NCBI RefSeq assembly: GCF_900177345.1 | Contig: NZ_FWZT01000013.1 | Span: forward strand, 124,001 to 188,000 | Length of the DNA stretch: 64,000 nucleotides | Direction of reading: 5' to 3' | Origin: Pseudobacteriovorax antillogorgiicola | Lineage (GTDB): Bacteria > Bdellovibrionota_B > Oligoflexia > Oligoflexales > Oligoflexaceae | Shown: piece by piece, positions 37,532 through 47,323 of the stretch | Layout: each line of letters opens with the position of its first letter | How positions within the stretch are numbered: position 1 is the stretch's first letter | Translations under genes and position numbers: made by a program | Notes under the pieces: model-generated | Told to the model about the DNA's origin: nothing | Database searches by the model: none | Seen by the model: only the letters and a program-made list of their open reading frames with translations

Positions 37532-40378
37532 TTATCTTGACTCTGCTGGAAGCGTGAGGATTAAACTAAAAGAGTATCGCCCCGCCTCAATAGCAGAGCC
37601 CAACGCGATCGTCACGTCGCCATCACGCTCTCTTAGAAACTTTCGAATTGCGTCCATGCCGATACCACGCCCAGAAATCTGCGACACGGTTTGTTTGGTA
37701 GACACTCCCGGTAGAAAAATAGACTCCGCTAATTTTTCCGGACTAGTATCAGGAGGGAGCAAAGCTTGATCTTCGAGCTTAGATCGAAGCTTATCAAGAT
37801 CGAGACCCCTACCATCATCAAAAAAGGTGATGAGAAACTGTCCAGACTTTTTGGCAACCTTAACGGTCAGGAGGCCTTCCGCTCGCTTACCCAGGGCAGT
37901 CCGCTCCTCTGGGGCTTCGATCCCGTGATCCAAAGAGTTACGAATGATATGTACAAATGCTTTGCGGATTATGAGTTCATCCTCATAACCAATCGACCAG
38001 TTTTCACAGTCGATGCTAATACGAGGCTTAGGCTTCCCTAAATCACGAGCAACTTTTTCACTTAATTTCATGGCATCTTGGATGGTATCTCGCAGGGGAG
38101 TTTTTACCAGGCTTTGTAGCTCTTCCTTACTTCTACGGAGACCTTTGACAATTTTGTGAGGTAGATCTTGCCCTTCAAGAGCACCGAGCAAGGCTAGCCC
38201 CTCTTCGATTAGTTCGCGATCGATGGTAATCTTACTGAAGCTATTCTCGCGGCCCAATACATTTCGATTGATATCCCGATAGTGTTCGTAGAGCCTCAAA
38301 ATGGAGTCCATCCTTTGGCGAAGTTCAAGCTGATTGACAGTTTTCTGGTACCGCAAGATACCGGCAAAATCAGTTTCAATTTGATGTAATTCTGCAGCAA
38401 TTGCTGAAAACCCAACGGATCTAGCGGATCCTTTGAGGGTATGAACATTGATAAATAAGATCTTAAGGTCGTCTTCCTTGTTTGAATATTGTGTCAGTAG
38501 ACTACGACATTCTTCGAGTAATTGCTCTCCAGTGCCAAAGAACTGATTAGCCTTGTCCGCCCCGACTTCGATCAGCTGTGAGATGATTCTCAAGTCTGCA
38601 TCCTTTTGTGCTAGCCGATCTCTTGCTTCAACCTCGGCAGAGATGTCCAGCATTGTCACGAGAATATGATCGACCACTTCCTCCGACTCATCCGTTTCAA
38701 TATTCCAAGTCACTTGCAAAGTTTTTTCCCTGCCTTCAGGGGTTCTAAAATCAATTTCACTTGGCAGCTTATCTTCGTTAACCTCAAAATTAAATGTTGG
38801 TTCATCAATGCTACATAGGAGTGTCTGCCAGATTTGATCTCGGGTATCTTGGCTGGTTTCAATGCGATTGATGACTACAGATTGAAAGCTTTCATGGGCA
38901 ATCTTGCTGGTGCCCAGAATCGTTTCTAATTGCAAGGAGTAGTTTTCTTCGATCAAGCCGCCTCGACCCAAAGACAAGATCCCTTGGGGTATATGCTCCA
39001 ACAAGGAGCGTAGTCTGTAAGTTCTTTCTCTGACTTTTCTTTCAAGACTGCGATTAAGCTCTTCAACTTGGCTATTCTTCAATTCCAATTCATGCAACAG
39101 AAGCTTGGTTCGATCATAAGCCTGGGCAAACATGGTGGAGTTATTCTTGGCAAGGAGCAAAGACATTCCTACGGCTCCCCACATAGAAAACCAAGGCCAC
39201 CCCAGGTGCATCTGGGAGTTTAAAAAATCGCTCAATACTCCAGCAGCCAGAAGCAAGATACCGCAGGTGAATAAGATGAGATCGGCACTATGACTTTTCA
39301 CAGCTATGAAAATAGAATATGGGACAAACATAATGAAGAACAAGAATGCATTGACCATCACGAACAACGGCGTAAGTTCATCAACCATAGGTAACCAACG
39401 AATATTCGATAAGGTCAAAGCATGTAAGATAAAGAAAATAGTATTGGCAGTATGAAGCCGGAGCAGGGCATTCGAGAATTTCGTATTATGACGTTCTTTC
39501 AAAATCTTGAAGGCAATGCTGGCAGCTACCAATGGCCCTCCGATTCCAAGCCCAGAGATCGTCATAAATGCCTGGTCATCAAAGATTCTAGAAAGAATTC
39601 TCTGAGAAGCCAATTCTTTGAAGAAGATAAACACGTTGAACAAGAACAGAAGCAAGGAATCAAGATCTTCTCGCCCTCTCGAAAGATAAATCAGTCCACT
39701 ATAGATCGCTAAACACCCTACAATGCCCAGGGGAATAAGCAACCACATCTGATCCAAATCGTAAGACCGCCTCAAAGCTTCCAAGGTTGCTATTCTAGGA
39801 AAACTCGTGAAACCAACGTTGGTGTAAGCGCCACTACGTTTGACCAACGGTTTTTGTTGGTAGTTATAAATCAGATAGTTCAGTCCTGGGCGAAGCAGAA
39901 GGGAGACGGTTAGACGAGCATTCTGTCGATAGCCGGGGTCATCTGGAAAGCGATCAAACAGGGGATCGCGATAGATTACCTGGCCTTGGTCAGCGGATAC
40001 GAGCCGTATTTCAGCACTTGCTAGTACGAGTTCTAGACCAAGAGCCAATTTACGCGCCTCATGACTTTCAATCGCGAGAACATAGCTGCCAATGGATGGT
40101 TCCTTGGAAAACATTAAGAAGTCTGGATTGCCGTGAACAACAGCCTTTAATGGTAGTCTATCAAATCGGGCCCAGTTCATCTCTGTTTGATGATGATCTG
40201 AAAACCGCCAGTCACCGATGACTTCTATATCCACACGCTCAGTATGCGCAACATCTTCGAAACTGGTAGGCAGAGAAATTACCCCACCAGACGTTTCCAC
40301 AGCTTTTGGGCTGGAAAAGCCAATACCGGTAATTCCGAGAAGGCTCAGAATCACGAGTGATTTGCAGTAGTCGACCAT
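37532..40378 (-). CDS. CheA-like sensor kinase with 7TM-DISM sensor
   Basis: About 948 residues from ATG 40378 (a TTG at 40381 is also possible; no strong ribosome site). After a signal peptide, a periplasmic beta-sandwich (~35-200; IGDWRFSDHH...) of the 7TMR-DISM extracellular type precedes seven hydrophobic helices (~210-430). A coiled coil, a PAS-like domain and an Hpt domain follow (INVHTLKGSARSVGF, His ~647). The CheA-type HATPase ends the protein (IIRNSLDHG, FFDDGRGLDL, ISGRGIGMDAI). No receiver domain. The PAS-Hpt-HATPase order and sequence closely follow the kinases at 28594, 43289 and 52628. A carbohydrate ligand is typical of DISM sensors but unproven here. Confidence 0.9.
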   Translation of the reverse strand: MVDYCKSLVILSLLGITGIGFSSPKAVETSGGVISLPTSFEDVAHTERVDIEVIGDWRFSDHHQTEMNWARFDRLPLKAVVHGNPDFLMFSKEPSIGSYVLAIESHEARKLALGLELVLASAEIRLVSADQGQVIYRDPLFDRFPDDPGYRQNARLTVSLLLRPGLNYLIYNYQQKPLVKRSGAYTNVGFTSFPRIATLEALRRSYDLDQMWLLIPLGIVGCLAIYSGLIYLSRGREDLDSLLLFLFNVFIFFKELASQRILSRIFDDQAFMTISGLGIGGPLVAASIAFKILKERHNTKFSNALLRLHTANTIFFILHALTLSNIRWLPMVDELTPLFVMVNAFLFFIMFVPYSIFIAVKSHSADLILFTCGILLLAAGVLSDFLNSQMHLGWPWFSMWGAVGMSLLLAKNNSTMFAQAYDRTKLLLHELELKNSQVEELNRSLERKVRERTYRLRSLLEHIPQGILSLGRGGLIEENYSLQLETILGTSKIAHESFQSVVINRIETSQDTRDQIWQTLLCSIDEPTFNFEVNEDKLPSEIDFRTPEGREKTLQVTWNIETDESEEVVDHILVTMLDISAEVEARDRLAQKDADLRIISQLIEVGADKANQFFGTGEQLLEECRSLLTQYSNKEDDLKILFINVHTLKGSARSVGFSAIAAELHQIETDFAGILRYQKTVNQLELRQRMDSILRLYEHYRDINRNVLGRENSFSKITIDRELIEEGLALLGALEGQDLPHKIVKGLRRSKEELQSLVKTPLRDTIQDAMKLSEKVARDLGKPKPRISIDCENWSIGYEDELIIRKAFVHIIRNSLDHGIEAPEERTALGKRAEGLLTVKVAKKSGQFLITFFDDGRGLDLDKLRSKLEDQALLPPDTSPEKLAESIFLPGVSTKQTVSQISGRGIGMDAIRKFLRERDGDVTIALGSAIEAGRYSFSLILTLPAESR

Positions 40379-40794
40379 CAATGTGGCACCGAATAGTGGT
40401 CAGCATGTCTTGGGAAGTCATCGGATTTATTTAGGTAACCTTTAGCCCAGGCAAGATCAGCATGGGTGTGCAGAGCGCGTATTTTCACTAATCCACCTAG
40501 ACTCATTGGATTAAGAATCACTAGACTAGCTACCAGAAACCTACGCCGAATTTTTGAAAGTGGTTAGGCTAGGAAGAGCTTACTTCTTAGCTTGAAGTGA
40601 TGACTGGTATCCTCGGAGGTGAGGTATGAGCGTCTATGATGGGGCTTCCAAGGCAGTCAAAAAAACTTCACCTTGAATGCCACGGCTTGTATTGCTAGAC
40701 TGTGCGAACTGGTACAGAAACTCGACAATAGATGTGGTGCAGGTTTGAAGCTACGAAGAGGATTAATCGTTCATGCCCTTGGCAGAGAGTACAC

Positions 40795-40929
40795 CTATAT
40801 TTCAAAGTTTGATATAACTTCGGCATTTTGGCTTTCACGGCTGTCCTCTCGCACAGACAAGCAGACTAAAACAGCTCCCAAAGCATACATTGCACCACCC
40901 ATCCCTAGCCAGTGCTGTGACTCTGTCAT
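40795..40929 (-). CDS. Candidate 44-residue single-pass membrane protein
   Basis: ATG 40929 to stop at 40795-40797. The peptide has one hydrophobic helix (WLGMGGAMYALGAVLVCLSV) followed by a charged tail (REDSRESQNAEVISNFEI), the look of a small inner-membrane protein. No clear ribosome site is present and it overlaps another open frame, so it may be chance or the 3' part of a decayed gene. Confidence 0.25.
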   Translation of the reverse strand: MTESQHWLGMGGAMYALGAVLVCLSVREDSRESQNAEVISNFEI

Positions 40930-41302
40930 TGGTGGTGGTAGCTTCTATCTTTTTAGGGCGACTCAGGGTTTCAACACAACAATCAATAGCGGAACTTTGT
41001 TTCGATTTGAAGAGATTCCTCAGACGGCCTTTCGCTTTGTCACCCGCTATCGCTCTCAAAGCGATCACTGCCTTATGGCCATGAAGCTCTCGGGAAGTCG
41101 AGAAAAAAAGGATATGGTCCAACAGGTCACGCCATTGCTTGGCAAAGGTCACTACATCGTGGTTCGAAACTTCAAGGGCTAGCACTATCCTAGGCATGAA
41201 AGATCGCACTAAGCAAGCACTGGCTCCACTGTCACGGGCGAGAAGTCTTGGTAGCAACCCCTTGGTTGAACCAGCCAAAGTCAACTTATCATTTATAATC
41301 AA
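40835..41302 (-). CDS. Doubtful ORF, possible gene remnant
   Basis: A 155-codon frame; an internal ATG gives MPRIVLALEVSNHDVVTFAK. The middle (FAKQWRDLLDHILFF, KAVIALRAIAGDKAKGRLRN) has soluble-protein character, but the last ~25 codons (WCNVCFGSCFSLLVCARGQP) look like out-of-frame sequence. The adjacent frame there reads as a membrane helix. A frameshifted small gene is possible; no family is assigned. Confidence 0.25.
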   Translation of the reverse strand: MIINDKLTLAGSTKGLLPRLLARDSGASACLVRSFMPRIVLALEVSNHDVVTFAKQWRDLLDHILFFSTSRELHGHKAVIALRAIAGDKAKGRLRNLFKSKQSSAIDCCVETLSRPKKIEATTTNDRVTALARDGWCNVCFGSCFSLLVCARGQP

Positions 41303-41393
41303 TAACTTACCAAAAAAGACTTCAAGCTTTTAGGCTTGTATTTCCAAATCAGCTCAAGCAAACTGAGCGCCACCAGCACTTGGGAGCCAGTTC

Positions 41394-42311
41394 ATGATGA
41401 CAGTTAAACCAAACCTTAGCCTACGTTACGGCTTGCTTGCTATCTTTCTATGGTCAACGGTAGCCTCAGCCTTTGCACTGACTCTAGAACTTGTATCTGT
41501 ATACCAGCTACTATGCCTGTCGTCTCTGACGTCTCTTCTAGCTTTAGCCTTGGCCATGCTTGTGACTAGAAAATGGACTAAACTTCTTGAACTTAGAATA
41601 AGTCAATGGCTTCAACTTATAGGCCTATCCCTACTCAATCCAATCCTCTACTATATCTGTCTGTTTTCCGCCTACGACCGCCTAAAACCTCAGATTGCAC
41701 AATCTATAAATTTCAGTTGGCCCTTGTTTTTAGCATTAGGATCTACTCTAATTGGCGGTCAAGGAAAAAATCGATCTAGTCTAATGTTTATGATTCCAAG
41801 CTTTCTGGGGCTTTTACTTATCACCAGCCAAGGACAAAGCTTTAGTGGGATCACCAGCAACGGTGCTGGTATTCTCTTCGCGTTCCTTTCGGCGATCATC
41901 TGGGCTAGCTACTGGATCATAAGCAGCCAAATTAATATTGATGCACTCGTTAAGTTATTTGCTGTATTTCTCGTCGCAACACCTATTCTTGCCCTAATTT
42001 CCTGGCTTGACGCCCCATCTGCATGGCTAAACTATAATCCAAAGGCAATTCTAGGCTCACTGTACATTGGGCTTTTTGAAATGGGATTGACCTTCTTTCT
42101 TTGGCTGAAAGCCTTGGAACACAGCAACGATAAAGTCATGCTCTCGAACCTGAGCTTTCTGTCACCGACCCTATCACTGATTTGGATTCAAGTGATCCTC
42201 GGTGAATCGATTAGCCTCTTTACCTGGGTCGGCTTTGCTCTCATTCTTTGTGGCAACGGCGCGCCTCAGATCAGTTCTTCCATACGCCGAAAAATGACAT
42301 CTCAATCTTAG
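41394..42311 (+). CDS. DMT-superfamily (EamA-type) transporter
   Basis: A 305-residue protein with about ten hydrophobic helices in two internal repeats (helices near 12-30, 35-58, 72-90, 100-117 and their second-half equivalents). The end LIWIQVILGESISLFTWVGFALI is the typical EamA closing signature. Family members export amino acids, metabolites or nucleotide sugars, or import solutes; the substrate is unknown. GGGAG precedes the ATG pair. It is transcribed toward the tandem receiver gene, 150 bases downstream, probably separately. Confidence 0.88.
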   Translation: MMTVKPNLSLRYGLLAIFLWSTVASAFALTLELVSVYQLLCLSSLTSLLALALAMLVTRKWTKLLELRISQWLQLIGLSLLNPILYYICLFSAYDRLKPQIAQSINFSWPLFLALGSTLIGGQGKNRSSLMFMIPSFLGLLLITSQGQSFSGITSNGAGILFAFLSAIIWASYWIISSQINIDALVKLFAVFLVATPILALISWLDAPSAWLNYNPKAILGSLYIGLFEMGLTFFLWLKALEHSNDKVMLSNLSFLSPTLSLIWIQVILGESISLFTWVGFALILCGNGAPQISSSIRRKMTSQS

Positions 42312-42459
42312 AAGCTATAGATCTTGGCGAGACTTAAATACCTGAGCCTCACATGAACAAAATATACCATTAGGTCACAATTTAGGGTCTAATGGCACAG
42401 TTCATCAAATAAGCTGCCGATGGAAAGGGAACGAGGTGAACGAACTCTATCGAGGATTC

Positions 42460-43269
42460 ATGAAAGTACTAATCGCGGATGATGAACCCGAAATCATAGA
42501 CTTAATTGTCGAATTGCTTCCCAGTGGAAGCTTGCCACGGATCGTGCATGACGGCTTCGAAGCCTTGACCATTTGTCAAAAAGAGAGATTCGACATCATC
42601 ATTTCAGACTACAATATGCCACACATGAACGGCTACCAGTTCGTGAAGAAGCTTCGAGAAGGTTCCTCCCGAAACCGAGATACGCCGGTCATGATGATTT
42701 CTGGGTACTTAGCTGCTGCACAGAAAAAGTCTGAGCATTTGAGCGACATTACTTTTTTTGACAAGCCCCTGGATTTCGACCGTTTCGAAGCCTTCATCGA
42801 TAAATTTCAGGCCGAGCACGACCCCGTAGAGACCCATCTCGAACTGATGGTGAGCCAGTCACGGATAAAGAAATGCCTCGTCATCGACGATGACCCAGAA
42901 ATCCTGATCCTCATATGCGATATCATGAAGGAACATGACTTCATCGCCCAATCATGTGAGTCTGCTAGCGATGCTTTAGCACTTGGGATTAAGATGCTTG
43001 AAGACTTTGATCTCATTATCAGTGACCTAAAAATGCCTCAAATGGACGGCTTTGAACTGACAGCAAAGCTTCATAAATTTGGCGTCTACACTCCAATCAT
43101 AGGTGTCACCGGTCTAGATGATGAGGGGGAAGAGCTATTCAAGCAAGACGATAAGCGGACGCGGAGCAAACCAGACTTTATCCTAAAAAAGCCCTTTCGA
43201 TACCAAGATATCGAAGAACTTAAAGATAAGCTTGGCTTTGGATCCCCTGAACTCAAAAAGCCTGCTTAG
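42460..43269 (+). CDS. Tandem receiver-domain protein without output domain
   Basis: The ATG at 42460 (MKVLIADDEPE) is preferred because CGAGGA lies just before it and it opens directly into the receiver fold; a GTG at 42436 would add eight residues. Receiver 1 (~1-115) has DDE, phospho-Asp in IIISDYNMPHMNG and Lys in FFDKPLD. Receiver 2 (~140-260) has DDD, Asp in LIISDLKMPQMDG and Lys in ILKKPFR. No DNA-binding or enzymatic domain follows. It could relay phosphate or act by protein contact. It is convergent with the CheA-like kinase at 43289, 19 bases away, and is a plausible partner for one of the window's Hpt kinases. Confidence 0.92.
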   Translation: MKVLIADDEPEIIDLIVELLPSGSLPRIVHDGFEALTICQKERFDIIISDYNMPHMNGYQFVKKLREGSSRNRDTPVMMISGYLAAAQKKSEHLSDITFFDKPLDFDRFEAFIDKFQAEHDPVETHLELMVSQSRIKKCLVIDDDPEILILICDIMKEHDFIAQSCESASDALALGIKMLEDFDLIISDLKMPQMDGFELTAKLHKFGVYTPIIGVTGLDDEGEELFKQDDKRTRSKPDFILKKPFRYQDIEELKDKLGFGSPELKKPA

Positions 43270-43288
43270 TCATCCCTTTTTTTGAAGA

Positions 43289-46039
43289 TTAAGCAACATC
43301 TTCTTTGATCAAGAGAGGTAACCATCCTGCAACATGAAAGCTTATGAAGTCCTTATCATTTGCACCATCAACACGTATTTCTATATGCCCACCACGATCC
43401 TTGAAAAAATGATAAACAGCATTCATTCCTACACCTCGACCTGAAACTTCTGTGACATGTTCTTTGGTAGAGAAGCCGCTGGTGAATACAAGGGAAGCAA
43501 TGTCTTCCACCGTATTGAGTTTTTGGCCAACTCCAAGTTCTTGAGCCTTTCGCCTCATCCTCTGAATCGACATTCCTTGACCATCATCCTTTAATTGAAA
43601 GTATAGCTTTTGATCCGCCTCCCAGAAATGAAGCTTGATTCGGCCGACAGGATCCTTTCCCTTCGCCACACGATCATCTGCATGCTCAATTCCATGATCC
43701 ATAGCATTACGGATTAAATGCCCTAATGAATCTTGAATCGTGGTAGATACTGATTGGGGAATATGAATATCTAGTCCCTCAGCAATGACCTGGGGCGGTT
43801 GCTTGCCTAGCTCTCTGGCCAGCTGAGGAACTGATTCAATAATAGGAGATAAGGATTCCTCAATCGATACCATGTACTGACTGGCCAGAAGGTCTTTGAC
43901 CTCCTTAATCTGCTGCTTCAAGTGCTCAAGATCGCTATCCTCGTTAATATTTAGCACCTGAATAACCTGCTCTTTACTCAATACCTCATCACCTTGGCTC
44001 TGCACTCCAACATTCAATTTTTCTCGCGCAATTTGTCCATACTCCATTAGCAATTTTTGTAGACTACGCAGGGCTGTAACTAGGCTTTCATATTCAATGC
44101 TTTCATTCTCCAGCTGAGTTTCTAAGTCGTGACTAAACTCTGTAATAAGACTGAAGTCCAATGTCCGCGCATTGCCTTTGATTGTATGAATAATCCGATA
44201 TAGGCTTGCCTTGGTATCGTGATCGAAAGTCTCTCGATTAGCAATTCCAAGGCAGTGAGTCACCGACTCCAGTGCCGCTGCCTTAAATCTTTTGAACCGA
44301 ACGGTACCAGCGTCAAGAATTTCACCAACGATTTTTAGCTCTCGCTCCTGCTTTCGACTACAATTCTCAAGCTCAACCACAGCGGTAATGTCGCGGACAC
44401 AGAGCAATATCTTATCAATGCAATCGCCACTATCAACCACCGGGGACCATACCAGTGATAGAACTTTAGTACTATCACCCTGATGGAATCGGACTTCATG
44501 GGGAAGTAACTCGCAATTGGCTTCGAAGTTGATACGATCATTTTCATAAGAACACATTAGTGTACTATTGATTTGATCAAGTTGATCCTTGCTAAGATCT
44601 GTACGACTTAGCAAGACTTTAAAAATATTTTTGTTGGCTAAATTTGATTGCCCAATAATAGTTTCAAGATAGCTGGAATACTCCTTATGAATCTGTAGTT
44701 CACTACAGATCAGAAGAACACCCTGAGGAAGTGATTCCAACATAGTCCTCACATCCCGTGACTTTTCTTCGAGCTCCGATGTTCTTTGGGCAACTATTCC
44801 TTCCAGGTTGCGATTAACATGCTCAACACTCTTCAATAATTTTCGGTTTTCCACATAGGTATTTGCAAAAAGACTAGAGGCCACGAACAAAATAGATCCG
44901 GTCGCAACCAAAGTTCCAAAGAACAGTAGTGTAATAGACTTGATCACTCCAAGCGCCAACAGGATATCATGAGCCGCGCAGAAGACCATCAGAGTTTCAC
45001 CAATGAACAGCGGCAGGGCCATCTTGTGTTTTTTCTGTGCTTTAAAAAGAACGTAAATATACTGCGCTGCGACACTGATCGCATACAAGAAAATCAGCTT
45101 ACGTACATACTGAAAGAGTTTGAGATCAAATGAAACTGTCATCCCAAAAAACAGAAGTATGAATAGTCCATTGATCGCCAGATTGATCTTATTGAATCTT
45201 GGGTAAAACTTATAGAAGTGTTGTGCAAAAAGTCCGTGAAATGCAGCTAACGAACCTAGCCCCGTATAATGCAGCAACAGCAAGGATTCTGGTTCGAAAA
45301 AGCGAATCAACATATCGCCCGGCAGGCCGTAGAATGGATAGATACAGATACCTGATAGCCCTGCCACCAAGTAAAGAGTTGATTTGGTTTTCATATATAT
45401 CAGGAAGAAGAACAATCCGAAAAACACCACGATGAACGACGAAACAAATCGAAGTTCGCCGCCCCAAGATTTATATATGGATACCCAAAAGTCCTGTTTC
45501 TTATAGCTAACAATTTTAAATGGAAGCTGATAGACACCAGTCATCAGAATCGTATCTATCCGAAACGCAATGGTATGATGAGACTTGGTCACCTTGAAGC
45601 GAACAGGAATGGGTTGAATTGAAAAATACTTATCGTGAGAGTTCTGCCCACCTCGTTCAAACTTTAGGTCACCGTCTACATAGAACCGTAACCCACTCAT
45701 GTAGGCATCGAGAAGAACTACAACCTCCTGACCGATGAGCTCCTTCGCAAAGTATAGCTCACCACGATACCAACCGATGCGGTAAACCTTCTTATCAGGG
45801 TAAGCCTTATCCCAGCTACCTGGGGTTTCAATAATTGGCCAAGCAGCAGTAGACGTCTTCGGGTCTGCATTTCGAATGTGATCGTGACGCGTAAACCTCC
45901 AAGTTCCCGAAAGAGGAATTCCTTCATCTAGACTCTTGATTTCAATACGACAGGAAAAGCAGTCTGGTTCAGACTTTCCAGTTTTTGCGAGAGCAACGCC
46001 GGTGTACAGCATGGCAAACAGGATCACAAGCCAATTCAT
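43289..46039 (-). CDS. CheA-like sensor kinase with DISM-type jelly-roll and 7TM sensor
   Basis: A 916-residue protein with a signal peptide ending at ALA, then a periplasmic jelly-roll (GTWRFTRHDHI, IIETPGSWDKAY, RFYVDGDLKFERGG) resembling glycoside-binding DISMED2 domains. A seven-helix region (~190-400), coiled coil, PAS-like domain, Hpt (RIIHTIKGNARTLDF, His ~618) and CheA-type HATPase (LIRNAMDHGIEH, LKDDGQGMSI, VSGRGVGMNAV) follow. No receiver. GAGG lies before the ATG. It is a paralogue of the kinases at 28594, 37532 and 52628, with the closest sensor likeness to 37532. The jelly-roll fold suggests sugar sensing, which is inferred. Confidence 0.9.
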   Translation of the reverse strand: MNWLVILFAMLYTGVALAKTGKSEPDCFSCRIEIKSLDEGIPLSGTWRFTRHDHIRNADPKTSTAAWPIIETPGSWDKAYPDKKVYRIGWYRGELYFAKELIGQEVVVLLDAYMSGLRFYVDGDLKFERGGQNSHDKYFSIQPIPVRFKVTKSHHTIAFRIDTILMTGVYQLPFKIVSYKKQDFWVSIYKSWGGELRFVSSFIVVFFGLFFFLIYMKTKSTLYLVAGLSGICIYPFYGLPGDMLIRFFEPESLLLLHYTGLGSLAAFHGLFAQHFYKFYPRFNKINLAINGLFILLFFGMTVSFDLKLFQYVRKLIFLYAISVAAQYIYVLFKAQKKHKMALPLFIGETLMVFCAAHDILLALGVIKSITLLFFGTLVATGSILFVASSLFANTYVENRKLLKSVEHVNRNLEGIVAQRTSELEEKSRDVRTMLESLPQGVLLICSELQIHKEYSSYLETIIGQSNLANKNIFKVLLSRTDLSKDQLDQINSTLMCSYENDRINFEANCELLPHEVRFHQGDSTKVLSLVWSPVVDSGDCIDKILLCVRDITAVVELENCSRKQERELKIVGEILDAGTVRFKRFKAAALESVTHCLGIANRETFDHDTKASLYRIIHTIKGNARTLDFSLITEFSHDLETQLENESIEYESLVTALRSLQKLLMEYGQIAREKLNVGVQSQGDEVLSKEQVIQVLNINEDSDLEHLKQQIKEVKDLLASQYMVSIEESLSPIIESVPQLARELGKQPPQVIAEGLDIHIPQSVSTTIQDSLGHLIRNAMDHGIEHADDRVAKGKDPVGRIKLHFWEADQKLYFQLKDDGQGMSIQRMRRKAQELGVGQKLNTVEDIASLVFTSGFSTKEHVTEVSGRGVGMNAVYHFFKDRGGHIEIRVDGANDKDFISFHVAGWLPLLIKEDVA

Positions 46040-46395
46040 GTTTCTAACCTCAGATTTTAAGCGACTTTCTCACTTTTCGGTTCCCCAATTTGTGATGTTA
46101 AATTCTGAATCGATTATGACTAGATCAGCTTGATTTTAGGTATTTACGGCACATACTTTGTAAGTATTACACGTCGATCACTTTTTGATGAGCCTGATAT
46201 CATGTGGACTTTTCCCCCATGAAAGCTTCTAAACGATTCGTTTACTTTTCCCTTTGAGATCTCTTGCTTACGTAAGAACCTGACACATTGAAATGTCCAA
46301 GGATGGTTAGGTAAAAGAAGTAGACTTAAGTCCAATCAGTGGCTTGCCATGGATAGCTTTGCGGCCTGAATCTTGCTGAGCACAAAGAGTCATTC
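46040..46395. other. Intergenic region between divergent genes
   Basis: About 355 AT-rich bases holding the promoters of the kinase (leftward) and the HAD lipoprotein (rightward). No ORF, RNA or repeat recognised. Confidence 0.45.
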
Positions 46396-47262
46396 TTGAA
46401 GTGGAGTACCCTTTTGCTGAGATTCTTTTTGTTCATATTCTTATCTATGGCCTGCTCTCGATCAGAGATGCCCACGCTTGAAAGATCAAACGTTAAGCCC
46501 GGCATATCATCCCTTGGAAACCATCATGATGGTCAGAAGGAGATTGGCTCAGACCCTTACACAACGGATGATTCGCCAAATGACGACTCTCAATCAAATA
46601 AAACTGATGGTAAAAATGAAGATGAAGCCAACGACGAAAGCATCAGTCTAGACCCAGAAAAAGGAAGCGGAAGGCAGGTTATCTGCATATTTGACTACGA
46701 TTTGACCCTATCCAGTCATAGCTGTCCTACAACACAAAACATTCCTGAGTATCACTGCAAAACCAATCAGAACCCAACCTATGGCTGGTTTGATCAATGT
46801 CTCGGCGTCGCTGCTCAAGCAGCCGTTAAACGATGTATCGAGCAGGGTGCAGCGATTGGAATCGCCAGTCACTCACCACTCGAAGCTAGCTATGAGGATA
46901 AGGTTCGCCCGATAAAGGACCAGTTCCCAGACTGGGCGACAGCATCTTCTATACCCGACCCAACAGACTCTACTCAATGGAACTGCGAAACTTGCCCCTA
47001 TCAAATGATGAGAGGTAATAAGGTGCAGCATATTTCCCGGATTATGAAGCACTATGGCTTGAACCCTAGTGTAATGGAAGACAGAAAGCAGGTGATCTTC
47101 TGGGATGATTCGAGCACTAACATTAACGATATCAATAGCGGACTCAATGGTGTTCACGCTATCCCTGTAGCCCGTCTAGAGAATGAGCCAGAGGTTTCTG
47201 GTTGTGGAATCAACCAGGCTGCCATCGATCGAGGTTGGCAGGAGTACCAAAACGCCCGATAG
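46396..47262 (+). CDS. HAD-like lipoprotein (phosphatase-type fold)
   Basis: A 288-residue protein starting at TTG 46396, with lipobox LSMAC (Cys20) and an acidic Ser/Asp linker to ~90. The globular part begins VICIFDYDLTLSSHSC, a HAD motif I (DxDxT). A HAD-type late acidic motif is VIFWDDSSTNINDI, and AIGIASHSP could be motif II (Ser). Several Cys (CPTTQ, CKTNQ, CETCP, CGIN) suggest disulphides. Periplasmic acid-phosphatase-like activity is likely; the substrate is unknown. It may be co-transcribed with the lipoprotein gene that starts 61 bases later. Confidence 0.75.
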   Translation: MKWSTLLLRFFLFIFLSMACSRSEMPTLERSNVKPGISSLGNHHDGQKEIGSDPYTTDDSPNDDSQSNKTDGKNEDEANDESISLDPEKGSGRQVICIFDYDLTLSSHSCPTTQNIPEYHCKTNQNPTYGWFDQCLGVAAQAAVKRCIEQGAAIGIASHSPLEASYEDKVRPIKDQFPDWATASSIPDPTDSTQWNCETCPYQMMRGNKVQHISRIMKHYGLNPSVMEDRKQVIFWDDSSTNINDINSGLNGVHAIPVARLENEPEVSGCGINQAAIDRGWQEYQNAR

Positions 47263-47323
47263 AAAATCCTACCTAGAGACGCTACCATAGATGCCAGTAG
47301 CGATTTCATCAAAGGGTGGTTAC

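Larger units (their letters stand above)
40382..41393. other. Kilobase without a convincing gene
   Basis: Between the kinase and the DMT transporter. Overlapping ORFs occur on both strands (plus 40673-41182; minus 40835-41302 and 40795-40929), but none has a good ribosome site or a recognisable family. The minus-strand frame from ~41200 (PRIVLALEVSNHDVVTFAKQ) is the most protein-like and may be a decayed gene. The transporter promoter lies at the right end. Confidence 0.4.

Noticed and set aside
40673-41182. 169-codon plus-strand ORF.
   Set aside because: No ribosome site, no domain, and it overlaps a more protein-like minus frame. Treated as non-coding.
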